A DNA stretch of 64,000 nucleotides from positions 65,011,989 to 65,075,988 of the forward strand of contig CM035228.1 of NCBI GenBank assembly GCA_020226215.1, written 5' to 3'. A program made the position numbers and the translations under genes. The notes under the pieces were generated by a model that saw nothing but the letters and a program-made list of their open reading frames with translations, was not told the origin of the DNA and searched no databases. The stretch is from Sindora glabra (taxonomy: Eukaryota > Streptophyta > Magnoliopsida > Fabales > Fabaceae). Shown piece by piece: positions 35,560 to 47,160 of the stretch. Positions within the stretch are counted from its first letter, which is position 1, and each line of letters starts with the position of its first letter.

Positions 35560-37030
35560 TTATGTGACCCTTACTCTCTATCACTATATCATTTGGTGTT
35601 TTAGGTTCTTGGGGTTAATCTTGTACTTCTTTATGCACCAACCCTTGTTCATGAGAATTTCCTACATCTATGTATTCCAATTTTTTATAAACATGGGATA
35701 ATTAAGATGTGGTAATTACAAGCTTGGGGATTTCTTTAGTTGAAGGTTTTTTTTTTTTTTTTGCTAATTCTAAAGCTCTATATTTGTGTCAAATTTAATA
35801 CAAGAGTTTTGAAGCTAGATGTTAAAGCCTATGCACACCATGCTAAGTCATTTTGTTCTATATCCTTTAGGAGAGGTGAGTTGGATTTCCCATTATTAAA
35901 CTTGCTTTTATTTCTATTATTGTGCGCTTCATGGGGATAGACTTTGGGTATGGCTTTAATTTTAGGATTCTTTTTAAATATACTTTTATCATTATCATCA
36001 ACCTATCCCTCAAATTTTGCATTATAAAGTATTATAAATAGGTATCATGATTAACTTATATGACTCCCCTAATTTTGAGCCAATATTTCCTACTTTCTCC
36101 TAAGCTAATAGGATTTTTGTGCCACTATCTAACTGTTGTATCTCTACCATGTCTCTAGAATTTTTCCACTCTTATCCTACAACTCTATAACCTTAGTCCC
36201 TTTTGCCTCTTTGTTATTATTAATACAATAATTTGAACATTTTTTAGTTAGATGGTTATATTTTCCACAACGAAAATAAACAATGTGAGGACTCTCATAC
36301 TGGATATGGTAATTCTTCCCTTGAATTGAAAGTAACTTTTTGACTACTTAACTTCCAAAAATATATAAGCATATTTTCCTTGGGCCTATTCTATCATTGT
36401 AGTGTCCATATTTAAGGTTTTCTATACTTGGTTTCCAAAAAAAGTCAAAAAAATTTTGTCAAAAATTCTAATAAGAAAATCAAGGATTCAAATCCTTACA
36501 ATAACCTTCTGAATATAATCCTTGGATGGATTGAATTGAGGGTCCCAAGTTTTTATTGTTGGATAATGATAAAAAAAGAGGCTATGAACCTCTAATTAGT
36601 GCAAATTCGTAATTTGTCATTGCATTGAATTTCACCAAGTTAGCAATCCTTTGTAAGATTATAATATCTAGGATCCCATCCTTAGCCCACAATTAATGAA
36701 GTTTTATGTTTAGGATCAGATTCCTGTAGTCTTTTTTCCTAATAATTTTGTAATAAGCATTTTTGCTAACATTTGCTCATTTTGTCTTTCTCAACATAGA
36801 AGATAATAATGGTCGAACAAGGCCTTTCCTTATTCATTTCTTCCTCCACTTCATACTTATATGTGTCTTTCGCAACATCTTTATTTTTAAATACTTAACC
36901 TCTTACCAAAGTCTCCTTTTAAGGTTTCACCTTCTCATTAAGTTCTTCCAATTTTTCTTTGCATTATTTCATTATTATTGGTCACCAATCCACTCATTTC
37001 TTCAAAGAAATATCCATCTACTTCTTTGAA
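35560..37030 (-). pseudogene. LINE ORF1 (DUF4283, zinc knuckle) pseudogene
   Basis: On the minus strand, from about 37030 downward, the landmarks of plant LINE ORF1 proteins appear in order: a LVKFNAMTNYEFALIRG-like region near 36630, the HYLTVKTWDPQFNPSKDYI block near 36520, an IFDKIFLTFFGNQV region near 36440, and a zinc knuckle near 36240-36290 (FRCGKYNHLTKKC, with the flanking YESPHIVY replacing the usual YEGL). Stops and shifts are frequent. The ORF2 endonuclease/RT expected next (below 35560) is absent, which is unusual because LINE copies normally lose their 5-prime side. It sits directly beside the inverted AT-rich repeat at 37150. Confidence 0.7.
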
Positions 37031-37149
37031 TATTTAAAAATTTAATCTAATTGATTTATTTAAGTACATACTTTAATTTTAACTATGATTACATTTTAAG
37101 CTCATGCACTAATTCCCTCATTGATCTTTGTTTCATTACATTTTTTTAT

Positions 37150-37640
37150 TTTTTATATCATTTTTAGAATTTACAGTTCAAATGTTAATATTACAAAGTA
37201 GTATATATAATATGATATATTATATTTTTATTATAAAAATATTTTAAATAAATTAAAATTTAATATAGAAGGTATTAAATGAATTATTTATTTATATTCT
37301 ATTTGAAATAAAAATATTTAAAAATTAAAATTAAAATTATTTATTTAAATTTTGTTAATATTTTCTTAATATCAATTTTCAAATATGATATTTTAAAATA
37401 AATATAAATTAATTAGGATTTTGTTAAGACTTTACAATTTATATATTGTTCCACTTTCTTTCATATATTTTAGTGCATTTTTTAATTCTCTCATGTTATT
37501 TATAAATCAATTATCAATATCATTGAGTAGAATAAATATAACATAATATATTTTCTTTTTTATAAAAATATTTTGTATAAATTAAAGATTTAATTTAATT
37601 TAATTACTTAACTATATTTTCTATTTTTAAGTTCACACAC
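37150..37640 (-). repeat. AT-rich monomer repeat, two inverted copies upstream of TTM3
   Basis: Two copies about 340 bases apart (AGTTCAAATGTTAATATTAC near 37170 and a related block near 37495) match, as reverse complement, the direct monomers at 39700-40700, 44870-45430 and 50410-51330. The core is a TTATTATAAAAATATTTTAAAT block next to a GTAGTATA..ATATGATATAT block. The end of this inverted segment is 340 bases from the TTM3 start codon. Confidence 0.8.
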
Positions 37641-37674
37641 ACTATCTTTCTTCTTTTTCTTTGCATCGCTGCTC

Positions 37675-37693
37675 TTTTTTTTTTTTTTTTTTT
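37675..37693. repeat. Poly(T) tract
   Basis: A run of about 19 T bases upstream of TTM3, probably in its promoter or leader. Confidence 0.9.
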
Positions 37694-37977
37694 GTGTTCA
37701 CTCCTATTGTACACATCAAGCATCAATATCACTTAGTATTATAGATTTAACATGTCACGCAAGGATTCAGTTTTTTCTTGTTTGCTTCCGTACCATCTTT
37801 TGTGGCTCTTGCACCCTACATTATCTTCCTTATCCATTTTCAGATGCAGAGAGCTTCGAAGCTACTCCACTTCCGCTCTTGATTCTTCATGCCCGCATTT
37901 TGCATCGTTTTCTCGGAAACCAAACAGAGAAAAGAAAAAGAAAAGGAAAAAGGAAACCATCTCAGGATTCTCCGCCA

Positions 37978-38595
37978 ATGGAAGTAGAAATCAAGCTACG
38001 TCTACCAGACGCAGCTTCTCATCAGAAACTCTCAGACTTACTCGCCCCATTCCACATCCAAACCCTAATCCAAGAGAACATCTTCTTCGATGGCGCAGAC
38101 GCCGAGCTCACCTCCAACCTCGCCGTCCTCCGACTTCGATTCTACGACGACGTTCGCTGCGTCGTATCGCTCAAATCCAAGCCCATCCTCACTGACGGAA
38201 TCAGCCGAATCGAGGAGCAAGAAGAGCCATTCGACGCCACACTCGGCCAAGCTTGCATGGCCGAGCCATGGCGGCTGCTGTCCGTGGATTCGTCGGAGAT
38301 ATTGAAGAGAGTGAAAGATGAATTCAAGATTGGAGGGCAGAATGGTGATTGTAGGTTGGTTTGTTTGGGTGGGTTTAGGAATGTAAGGGCTGTGTATGAA
38401 TGGAAAGGATTGAAATTGGAGGTTGATGAGACTAATTATGATTTTGGAACGAGTTATGAGATTGAATGTGAGGTTGCTGATCCGGAGAAGCACAAGAAAT
38501 TGATTGAGGAGTTTTTGAAGGAAAATGGGATTAGTTACTCATATTCTAACGCCAATAAATTTGCTGTTTTCAAGTCTAGGAAGTTGCCTGAATGA
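37978..38595 (+). CDS. TTM3: Triphosphate tunnel metalloenzyme 3 (CYTH domain), inorganic tripolyphosphatase
   Basis: A single exon codes for 205 residues. The protein starts MEVEIKLRL with the ExExK signature (E2, E4, K6) that defines CYTH/TTM enzymes. Further tunnel residues are visible: R52 and R54 (LRLRF), K66 and K68, R77, R134/R137, E148 and D150 (LEVDE), the E161-x-E163-x-E165 triplet and K194. Plant TTM3 hydrolyses tripolyphosphate with a divalent metal. Length is close to the Arabidopsis protein. I chose this ATG because the ExExK motif must sit at the N terminus; the frame is open upstream to an ATG at 37879, which would add 33 basic residues. The first half is GC-rich, unlike its flanks. 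The short CDC26 frame that precedes TTM3 on a bicistronic mRNA in Arabidopsis is not found upstream. AT-rich repeats flank the gene on both sides. Confidence 0.93.
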   Translation: MEVEIKLRLPDAASHQKLSDLLAPFHIQTLIQENIFFDGADAELTSNLAVLRLRFYDDVRCVVSLKSKPILTDGISRIEEQEEPFDATLGQACMAEPWRLLSVDSSEILKRVKDEFKIGGQNGDCRLVCLGGFRNVRAVYEWKGLKLEVDETNYDFGTSYEIECEVADPEKHKKLIEEFLKENGISYSYSNANKFAVFKSRKLPE

Positions 38596-38599
38596 GTGA

Positions 38600-39550
38600 A
38601 AGTTTCTTCGACCGTGTGGGTGATCGTATTTTAGTATAGTAATTTCATCAACTGTTTGTCTGGGTGATTGTATTTTAGTATAATAACTAGTTTTAGAACA
38701 GAAGTTGTGCACGAGTTTATTAATACTTTTAAGGGTTTATTAATGCTGTTAATTATTAAATAAATTTAAATTTATTGACTATGCATATTTATGAGTGAAT
38801 AAAAGACAAAAAATTTGAAGGCACAACTGATATTTGAAGAAATATTAATTTCCAATTTTTTTAATACAATCGAAACAAGAAGGATTTTATCTTTACAAAA
38901 AGAGACCTTTTGTAAAAAAATTTATTACTGGACTTTCACATGGATGATAGCATGATAAACATCCAAATTTGGGATTTGATTTGCACATTCCTAGTTGAAT
39001 TATGTAATTTGGTGTTATTTATATCAATATTGAGCAATCATTATCATGAGTAGATAAAAAATAATATAGAAAAATAATGACCAATTTATAAATAAATAAG
39101 ATGATTTTATATGTTCTAATACCTTAATTTTTTTATTCTTTTGTAATTTGAATTTCTCAGTTTATTATAAAAATATTCTAAAGAATTTAATGATTTAATT
39201 TAATTAATTTAGTTACCTGTGGAAAGAGAATTATATGTGCTACATGTTGCACAATAAAAATATAAAAAGGAAGGTATGATTAGGAAAATATGCATGCTAA
39301 TCACTTGTTTTTGTTTTTGGGTGCAGTAATAAAACTAGTAAAAGAAAAGATGAATGCATGTCAGTTATCAAATACAAGGAGTAAAGTTTTTCTTGAAAAC
39401 CTTATTTTGAAACTCCTTTTTAGACACGGAAGTTCTAAAAATATTATATTTGAAATTTAATATTTAAAAATCTTCAAATAAAAAATGAAATTTGATCACT
39501 ATTTTAGAATATTTTTGATAAAAGAGTACAATTTGATTTATTTTGTAAAA
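38600..39550. other. Downstream region of TTM3, no further gene
   Basis: It holds the probable 3-prime untranslated region (a GTGTGGGTGATCG/CTGGGTGATTG pair and an ATTAAATAAA signal near 38755) and then AT-rich sequence that grades into the direct monomer repeats. Confidence 0.45.
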
Positions 39551-39559
39551 TATATTAAT

Positions 39560-40760
39560 TAAAAATAAATTAATAGGTTATATATTAAAATTTTGAAAAA
39601 TTCCAAACTAAATACATAATTTTAATTTAATATGAAATATAATACTTATAAAAAAATATTAATAAATAAATTTGATTTTACTATTTAAATATTTTTATTA
39701 TATTTACATTGCAAATAACATAAGTAGACATGAAAAGAAAGTAGTGAAGTAAATGTAAGATAGAAAAATAGTGTGTACATTACAAAATATTAATAAAATC
39801 CTAATTGATTTATATTTAATTTAAAATATATCACTTTAAAATTGTTATCAGGAAAATATTGATAAATTTTAAATAAATAAATTTGATTTTAAACTTCAAA
39901 TGGTTTTTATTGAAAATAAAACATATAATTCATTCATTCAATTAATATATTTTGTATTAAAGTTTTAACTTATTTAAAATATTTTTAATAAAAATAAAAC
40001 TATCATGTAATATTTATATTATTTAGTAATATTATTATTGGAGCTGCAAATAACAAAAATAAACATGCAAAATGAAAAATATGCAATGAAATAGATAAAA
40101 TGAATAAAAATAGTATTTGAGTTGCAAAGTTAGCCTTAGTAAAATTTCAATTGACGTATGCTTATTTTGAAATATAGTACTTGAAAATTGATTGTATACA
40201 AATGTTAATAAAATTTAAATAAATAAATTTAATTTTAATTCTTACTTTTTTTATTAAAAAATATATAATTAATTGAATTAAATTCAACTTATTTCAAATA
40301 TTTTTACAATAAAAAAATTTATCATGCTATATTTATGTTACTTTTTGAAATTAGTGTCTAAACTATAAATGACAAGGTAGAGTAAAAAAAAAGGAAAAAC
40401 ATGTAATAAAGTCAATTAAAATGATAAAATCCCAATCAATGTGCATTTAATATGAATTAAAATACTTAAAAATTGATACCAAGAAAATGTTAACAAAATT
40501 AAAATAGATGAATATGATTTTAATTATTAATATTTTTATTAAAAATAAATTTTATAATTAATTAATTCAATTACTATTTTTATATTAAGTTTAATTATTT
40601 AAAATATTTAATAATAAAATTAAATATATTATATTATATTTATATATTTAATGATATTAATATTTGAATTATAAATAAGATAAGTGTGCATAAAGAAAAA
40701 GAAAAATTTGCAAATATAATAAATTAAATAAAAAATTGTAATAGCTATAAAGTAATAAGA
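39560..40760 (+). repeat. AT-rich tandem repeat array, about four diverged monomers of 305-335 bp
   Basis: The same sequence order recurs with A/G-rich blocks (GACATGAAAAGAAAG and variants) near 39728, 40060, 40385 and 40690. Each is preceded by a TTTAGTAATATTA..TTG.A.TGCAAATAAC-like block and followed by AATCCTAATTGATTTATATTTAATTT. The copies are clearly diverged, so the array is old. No coding capacity is visible. Confidence 0.8.
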
Positions 40761-41525
40761 ATTGTTGTATAGTATATGGTTAATAACTTCAATCACATAA
40801 AATTATCAATTCTGTTAATGATAGCCCCCTAGGATTATACTTAAAAATTAGTAAATTGTAATTTTGAAGAGAATTTTATTAAATAGCTTTACTTAGTAAA
40901 TAATGTTTTAATGTAGTCAATTAATAAACTTTTAAACGATTTATCTCTTACTTGTTTCTAGTATTTTTTTAATCTTTTTAATTAATAGCCATTTAATGTT
41001 CTTAATTAATAGCATTACTAGAACAGAACTTTTTATAACCGAAATTTTTTAAAGGAATTCTCAAGTAAGGAATAATAACAGATTAAGGAATTAATGGTTT
41101 TTTAAGGAATTTTTAATTAAGGGATTAAAATAGAATTCTTTAATTAAGAACTCCTTAAAAAATTAATTAATAACCATTTAAAACTCAATCATAAGCAAGA
41201 AATTTAAGCAAGTAATATTAAGAAAAATTTAAACACAATTAAAATCAATATATACCGTAACCATTATCCAAAATAATATTTAAAAAATGCAGTAATTGAA
41301 AGAAATTCATATGAGTTTATGACAATCTTCAAATTCAAGTTGACATTTGAATTAAACTATATAGTACAATAGCCCAACTTTCATGCTCCTCGTAGCAAGT
41401 AAAATAGAGCTTTAGAATTAAAATTGAAATATTATTACTCACCTGCAAGAGAATAAAAAAAATTATAAAAAAATCTAAAAAATTGAAATAAATAATGATA
41501 AGATGTTAGAGAAATACCTAATACT
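40761..41525. other. AT-rich spacer with possible transposon end
   Basis: Repeated TTAATTAATAGCCATTTAA / TTAATTAATAACCATTTAAA motifs at about 40978 and 41160 flank a stretch rich in AAGGAATT. The sequence at 41013 (CATTACTAGAACAGAACTTT) resembles a mutated CACTA terminus. Confidence 0.35.
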
Positions 41526-41529
41526 TCAA

Positions 41530-43825
41530 AGTAAAGATCCGGTTTAATTCTAAATCACTTGATGAGCTTTTTCTCCTCTTTTGAGACATATTTGAAGAGC
41601 CTTTATTCAAGACAACAATATTTTCTTTGTCAAGACATGTAGGTTTAGTATGATCAAATTTTTACATAGAGAACAACTCTTATTTTGCTTCTTCTTCGAT
41701 TCTTTTCCACCCTTGATATGCCTCTTTCTTGGATGCCTTTTTTGTTGTTGATTTTAGGGACATAAAACATTATCTCCATCTACACATACATTGTTTTACA
41801 AGAATCAATTATTGTTCCACCAAAATCTTTTTCGTTAACACTTCTTGTGTCCCACTATAACTTTGTAATGCATCATAACACTAACATAAAAGTAAATAAA
41901 TAAATGGGATCTTGAAATAATTTGGTGAAAAAGTACTCGAAATATATGATGACACAGTAAGTCACAAAATTCAATTTTTTTGCAACTATGTAATGCTATC
42001 TTTCTATCCTTAAAGAAAAAAAACTATAATTTCTATTATTCCCTCTTTCAAAATGCATTAAGATGAACTCCTCACCTTCAACTTAAACAAGCAAATATTG
42101 ATTTGCCCTTTCAAATTCTTCTTGGAACATGTTGAAAACAAATGGTGTAAGGACTCCAGAAGCTTGTTCTTCCAATGGTGACTTTGTCTTCAAAGAATAG
42201 GTTTCAATGTAGCCAGCATCTTATCATGTTAGCGCCCTTGGCTAATTTCCTCAATAGCAATATTTATTTAAAACACCAATACATGAATATCCTTAAAATA
42301 TTCAATAATTATATGGAAAATAATATAGTTTTAGATAACAAAATAAATGAATAAATAAATAAATATAAAAATTCTAAAAACAATAAAGTAGTCTACAAAT
42401 TACAAACTTGCTTAACAAAGTCTACCAAACTTATATTGGAAGAGATAAATCTCTTAATGAATGCATTTATAATCTTAGGTATTCTTATGGTTCATCCTTT
42501 AAAAAAATGCAAAGATAAGTTAATGCCTAATGTGGTATAAATATTGGACATACTTGTTGTTTTGCAAATTATTTGTTGCAATCACTAAAGGCTAATTATG
42601 CTAAAACTCTTCTGGAGAGCTCATTTTATAAAGCATATAAAATTAGCACACCATTTTTCATACCCATTGCGAAGAAGAGTTGCAAACTAACAACTAAATT
42701 TCAAAGTGATATGCCATACACAAAAACATAGTTTTTGTAGTTGGCATTTCAATTGTAATGGCTTTAGACACGCATGGATCATGGATCTTAATATATTATG
42801 ATGGCTTTTGGTGGTTTCTTCATTATACTGACAAAAGTCTACATTTCAAAAGTGAAAGGAAAAATAAAGTAATTACATACAATTATGCTTAAGAAAGTTA
42901 ATTTTTTTCAAATTCATAATTTCATTAACCACTTGAAAGTACTCATTATCCCAATTTGAAGAAGTGCACTACTAAATAAAATTGTCCTCCCCTAATTGTT
43001 GATGCCAACAAATAACAAATAAGACATGTCATATGCATTTACTTTGTGTGTGGTATCAAAGATGACTACATCACCATACTTATAGTACAAATCAAAACTT
43101 TAAGCATGACACCAAAACAAGTGTTCTAACCTCTTTTTTTCATCCACTATATATACATATTAGAACTTGAAATTTTTTTGCTTCCTAAATCTAATATACT
43201 TTCCAAGGCTTATAGAATTATTGGCTTTAAGCATCCTCCTCACCTTAGTAAAAAAATTGTGGATATCCTTTTCAATGAATGAAAGATGATTGTGTTTGAC
43301 ATTTTTCTAAGATCCATAACTTGAATTATTTACCCAACTGAAAGTCTAGTTTCCTTTTATAACAAAATTTACTTTTCATCCTTTAGAGTGATAATTTGAT
43401 TTATTAGAAGAAATGCATTTCTTTGGATGTTGATACTTCATAATTTTTATCCTTAATGAACTTTGTAACATGTCATTTTTTTAGAAATATATCAAGTTAC
43501 CTTTTCAAAGTAACATGCATATGAGCATTACAATCGCACCTTGAAGATTCTTTATTTCTCTAACCTTTGAAGGGTTAATTAATTTCAAAGGCTTCTTTCC
43601 TGTACGATGGCAATAGAGATCATGTCGTATTGTCTTACCATTTTTTTCTCAAATCAATTTTTACAACAACAAAACCATACTTCTCTGCATACTTTTATAG
43701 AAAATATATGTCTCTTTTAAACAGAGAAAGATTTGGCCAATGAAATATTCGTTGTGCTCCTTATGTGATGTGAAAGATTCATTGTCTTTCTTATCTAGTG
43801 ATTTGTTTAAGTCTAGAGAAATCAT
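41530..43825 (-). pseudogene. FAR1-like (MULE-type) transposase pseudogene, copy 2
   Basis: Read on the minus strand from an ATG at 43825 (MISLDLNKSLD). A FAR1 DNA-binding domain lies near 43760-43500, with RHDLYCHRTGKKPLK. The transposase region near 43080 has YGDVVIFDTTHKVNAYDM, a near-perfect FAR1 signature that includes the first catalytic Asp context. SPLEEQASGVLTPFVFNMF and FERANQYLLV follow near 42160-42070, then a SWIM-type SCKKIEFCDLLCHHIFRVL near 41990-41930. The C-terminal RHPRKRHIKGGKESKKK and a partial zinc knuckle lie near 41730-41620. Stops and frame changes occur throughout. It belongs to a different FAR1 subgroup from the copies at 29560 and 61890. Confidence 0.78.
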
Positions 43826-43849
43826 TGGTGATGATGATGAATAATTTTT

Positions 43850-44084
43850 TTCCTTTTTTAACTATTTATTTCCTTTTGTAATGCCTCTGAACAAAGATTA
43901 TGATATAAAGATAAATGATTTTCCCCCCTCCTATGTATTGGCGTTTTTTCCCTCTCGTCTCTTGTCTCTTTCTTTTTCAATTTTTAATATTAATATTAAC
44001 TTTTTTATTCTCTCTTTTAGCTATTTCTCTCTTTTTAATGCATCAATTTTTCTTGAAACTCTAAAAATATTGTTGCATATTAAA
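43850..44084. other. Pyrimidine-rich spacer
   Basis: No gene supported; the open frame at 43881-44192 runs out of this stretch into repeat sequence and is low-complexity. Confidence 0.4.
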
Positions 44085-44310
44085 TGCTTAACCACAACCC
44101 TTAAGGCTAAAATTATCATTTGCCTAAACCTATTTACTTATTTAAAATATTTTTATAATAAAAATATATTATTTTATTCAATATATATTTAATTTTAAAT
44201 ACAAAAATTGAATTGATATCAAGAAAATTTAAATAAAACTTATAAAATTTTAATTTTTAAATATTTTTATTAAAAATGTGAAGATAATTAATTTTATTAA
44301 TATTTTTTAT
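44085..44310 (+). repeat. AT-rich monomer repeat, left piece split by a hAT element
   Basis: Contains the monomer order TTTACTTATTTAAAATATTTTTATAATAA, then TTGAATTGATATCAAGAAAA and TTTTATTAAAAATGTG. It is cut at 44310 and resumes at 44869 after the hAT insertion. Confidence 0.75.
44303..44310. repeat. 8-bp target duplication, left copy (TTTTTTAT)
   Basis: Pairs with CTTTTTAT at 44861-44868, seven of eight bases identical; 8 bp is the hAT hallmark. Confidence 0.75.
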
Positions 44311-44860
<550 letters not shown>

Positions 44861-44868
44861 CTTTTTAT

Positions 44869-45431
44869 ATTAAAATATTAAATTATTTAAAATATGTTAT
44901 AATACAAGAAAATCATATTATGTTTATACTACATAGTCATATTAGAATTTAAAATGTAAACAACAGGAATAGACATGAAAAGTTAGGAAAAAAAACACAT
45001 TCTCATCCAATAAAACAAATAAAAAAATGAGAAATAGTGTGTGAACTATAAAATATGTAGTTAATTAAATTAATTTACCTCTTTAATTTATTTAAAAAAT
45101 TTTATAATAAAAAATATGATGTGTTCTACCAATACAACTTAATAATATTATTGGTTGAACTTTAAATAACACTAGTGAACCAAAAAAAAAAAGAAAAAGA
45201 AAAGAAGAGCATACATAGTAGACTAAATAAAAATGAAAAACAAGAATGTATGAGTTGTAAAGTATTGATAAAATCTCAATTGATATGTATCTAATTTAAA
45301 ATATAATACCTAAAATTGATATCAATAGAATATTGATAAAATTTAATGATTCAATGTTATCGTAATTTTTCAAATAATTTATTATAAAATAGGGTATACA
45401 ATAAATTAATTCAATTAATAACTTTTATATA
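44869..45431 (+). repeat. AT-rich monomer repeat between hAT and solo LTR-like insertion
   Basis: Continues the monomer cut at 44310 and carries further units (A/G-rich blocks near 44980 and 45185; TGAGTTGTAAAGTATTGAT near 45250). It is cut at 45431 inside a TTAATTCAATTAATAACTTT motif that resumes after 50410. Confidence 0.75.
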
Positions 45432-45556
45432 TGTATATATCCCATGTTAATATTTGAAATTCTATAAATCCCAATACTTGAGAATACTTAATTTGTGTTT
45501 ATTTGATTAATAATTAGATTTAAATTACTATTCATTAATATTTGAATTTATCCAAT

Positions 45557-46130
45557 AGGCCAGTGTTGGTCCAAGATTTATTTAAGTATTTTTTATAAAG
45601 ATTTTCTTACAAGATGAAAATATTTTTATGATCAAAGGTATAAAAAATTATAAAATTAATTGTTTATATTGGTAAATTATTTTTTTAGAATTATGGATAA
45701 TTATTTATTTATTTGGTTAATCTTTGACTTTATGTTTATTTTCCATGACTAAAGGTTCTAGAATATTAAAAATTAAAAATAATATTTATGTTTATATATG
45801 GCCATATTAATTTATGATTGGTTTGAAATGATTTTTATAAGGAATTCTCTACAAGTTGAAAATAATTTTAATGGTTATGGGTGTAAGAATTAATAGAATA
45901 AATCGTTGCAAATAATGAATTATTTTTTAGCATTGTTGAAGTTTGAAATAGATTAATTTTTAATGGCCATTATTAATTTGAGGTTTGTTTAAATATTTCA
46001 TAAGGATTTTCTCATAAATTGAAAATAGTAATTATAAGCATAAAATTTTAGGAATTAATTGTTGGTATTTAATAAGCTATTTTAGGAAATTCTAGAAGAT
46101 TAAAATGTTTATTTTAAGATTTTCAAATTA
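45557..46130. repeat. Diverged internal tandem repeat in the LTR-like region
   Basis: The segment GGCCA..TTAATTT.. followed by ATAAGGATTTTCT.ACAAG.TGAAAATA begins near 45558, 45800 and 45965. The spacing is uneven (about 242 and 165 bases) and similarity is moderate. Confidence 0.55.
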
Positions 46131-46910
46131 ATCAAGTTAATACAAATATATATATAGTGAGAGGAAGTTGGAAATAATGAAGTTGAAATTATAAATAAAA
46201 TTAGTTTTATAAGAATAAATAATGCATTTGGGCTAAAATAAAAGGTAGAGATCATAAGATAAAGGTGAGTTTAAATAGGTGAGGAGCATAGGATTATTTC
46301 TCTTAGCTTATATCAACTTTTCTCTCTCCTTGCTCTTATTTTTATTTTATTAAGAAAACTCCCCTTTTCTTTTTGTGTGTGGACCTCATTTCCTCTCTTT
46401 CTTCTCCTCTTCATTTTTAGATAGCATCCTTTTATTTTATATTAAAAAAATTTAGTCCCTTATGTCTATTTTCAAACCACCACCTTTTTTTCTATGGATT
46501 TTTTGTGCTTTTCCCTTTTATTTATTATTATTCTTAGTTGCTATCTTTTTCATCATTTTCTTTTTTCTTTCAGCATCACCGCCTCTTTCCCCCCTTTTCT
46601 TTATCTTCTTTCTTCTTCTTTTTGCAAACTTACTTCTCCTTCTCCCTCCACCTATGTTGCCCACCACCACCCTTCTCTTCCTCTAAGAACGTTGCTATTG
46701 TTGTCATTGCAAGTAGAGATATTGCCATTGCTAGTGCATGCCACTACAGTAGCAACTCCTTCTTGATTTTTGAATGGGCAGATTTGCATAGGAAGTGATG
46801 ATACGCAGCTTAAGTTGATAGTGAGTTTCTCTTCTTTTTCTGTCAAGTTTCCATTATCTGTTACTATTTCCCTCCATCGCAGCTAACCATTATTGTTGGT
46901 GGCACTAGAA

Positions 46911-47160
46911 AATCATATGATTTAATGCTAGGATATCAACAACAAAGCTTGCAAGCCTTAAAGCTTTCTGGCAAGCCCTTCTCATCAGTGAGCTCTAATT
47001 AAGCCTTATAGCTTAAATAGGAAGAAAGTAAGAGAATCATATGATTCAATACTAGGATATCAGTAACAAAGTTTGTGAGTCTTAAAGCTTTCTGGCAAGC
47101 CCTTGTCATCAACGAGCTCTAATTAAGCTGTATAGCTTAAATAGGAAGAAAGTAAGAGAA
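46911..47160. repeat. Tandem duplication, period 124 bp
   Basis: AATCATATGATT..AATRCTAGGATATCA at 46911 recurs at 47035, and the shared CTTAAAGCTTTCTGGCAAGC and AATAGGAAGAAAGTAAGAGA blocks keep the same spacing. The copies are about 90 percent alike by eye. Confidence 0.9.

Noticed and set aside
36470..36500. tRNA-like arm (GGATTCAAATCCTT)
   Set aside because: No cloverleaf can be built around it; it lies within LINE ORF1 remnant sequence.
37752..38195. 147-residue plus-strand frame overlapping the TTM3 start
   Set aside because: Ser/Arg-rich, no domain, and largely a shifted reading of the TTM3 exon. Kept only as a possible upstream frame in the findings.
38065..38493. 142-residue minus-strand frame
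   Set aside because: Antisense shadow of TTM3.
46462..46846. Overlapping small frames rich in Phe, Leu, Ser and Pro
   Set aside because: Produced by a pyrimidine-rich stretch in three frames; looks like an LTR leader, not a protein gene.
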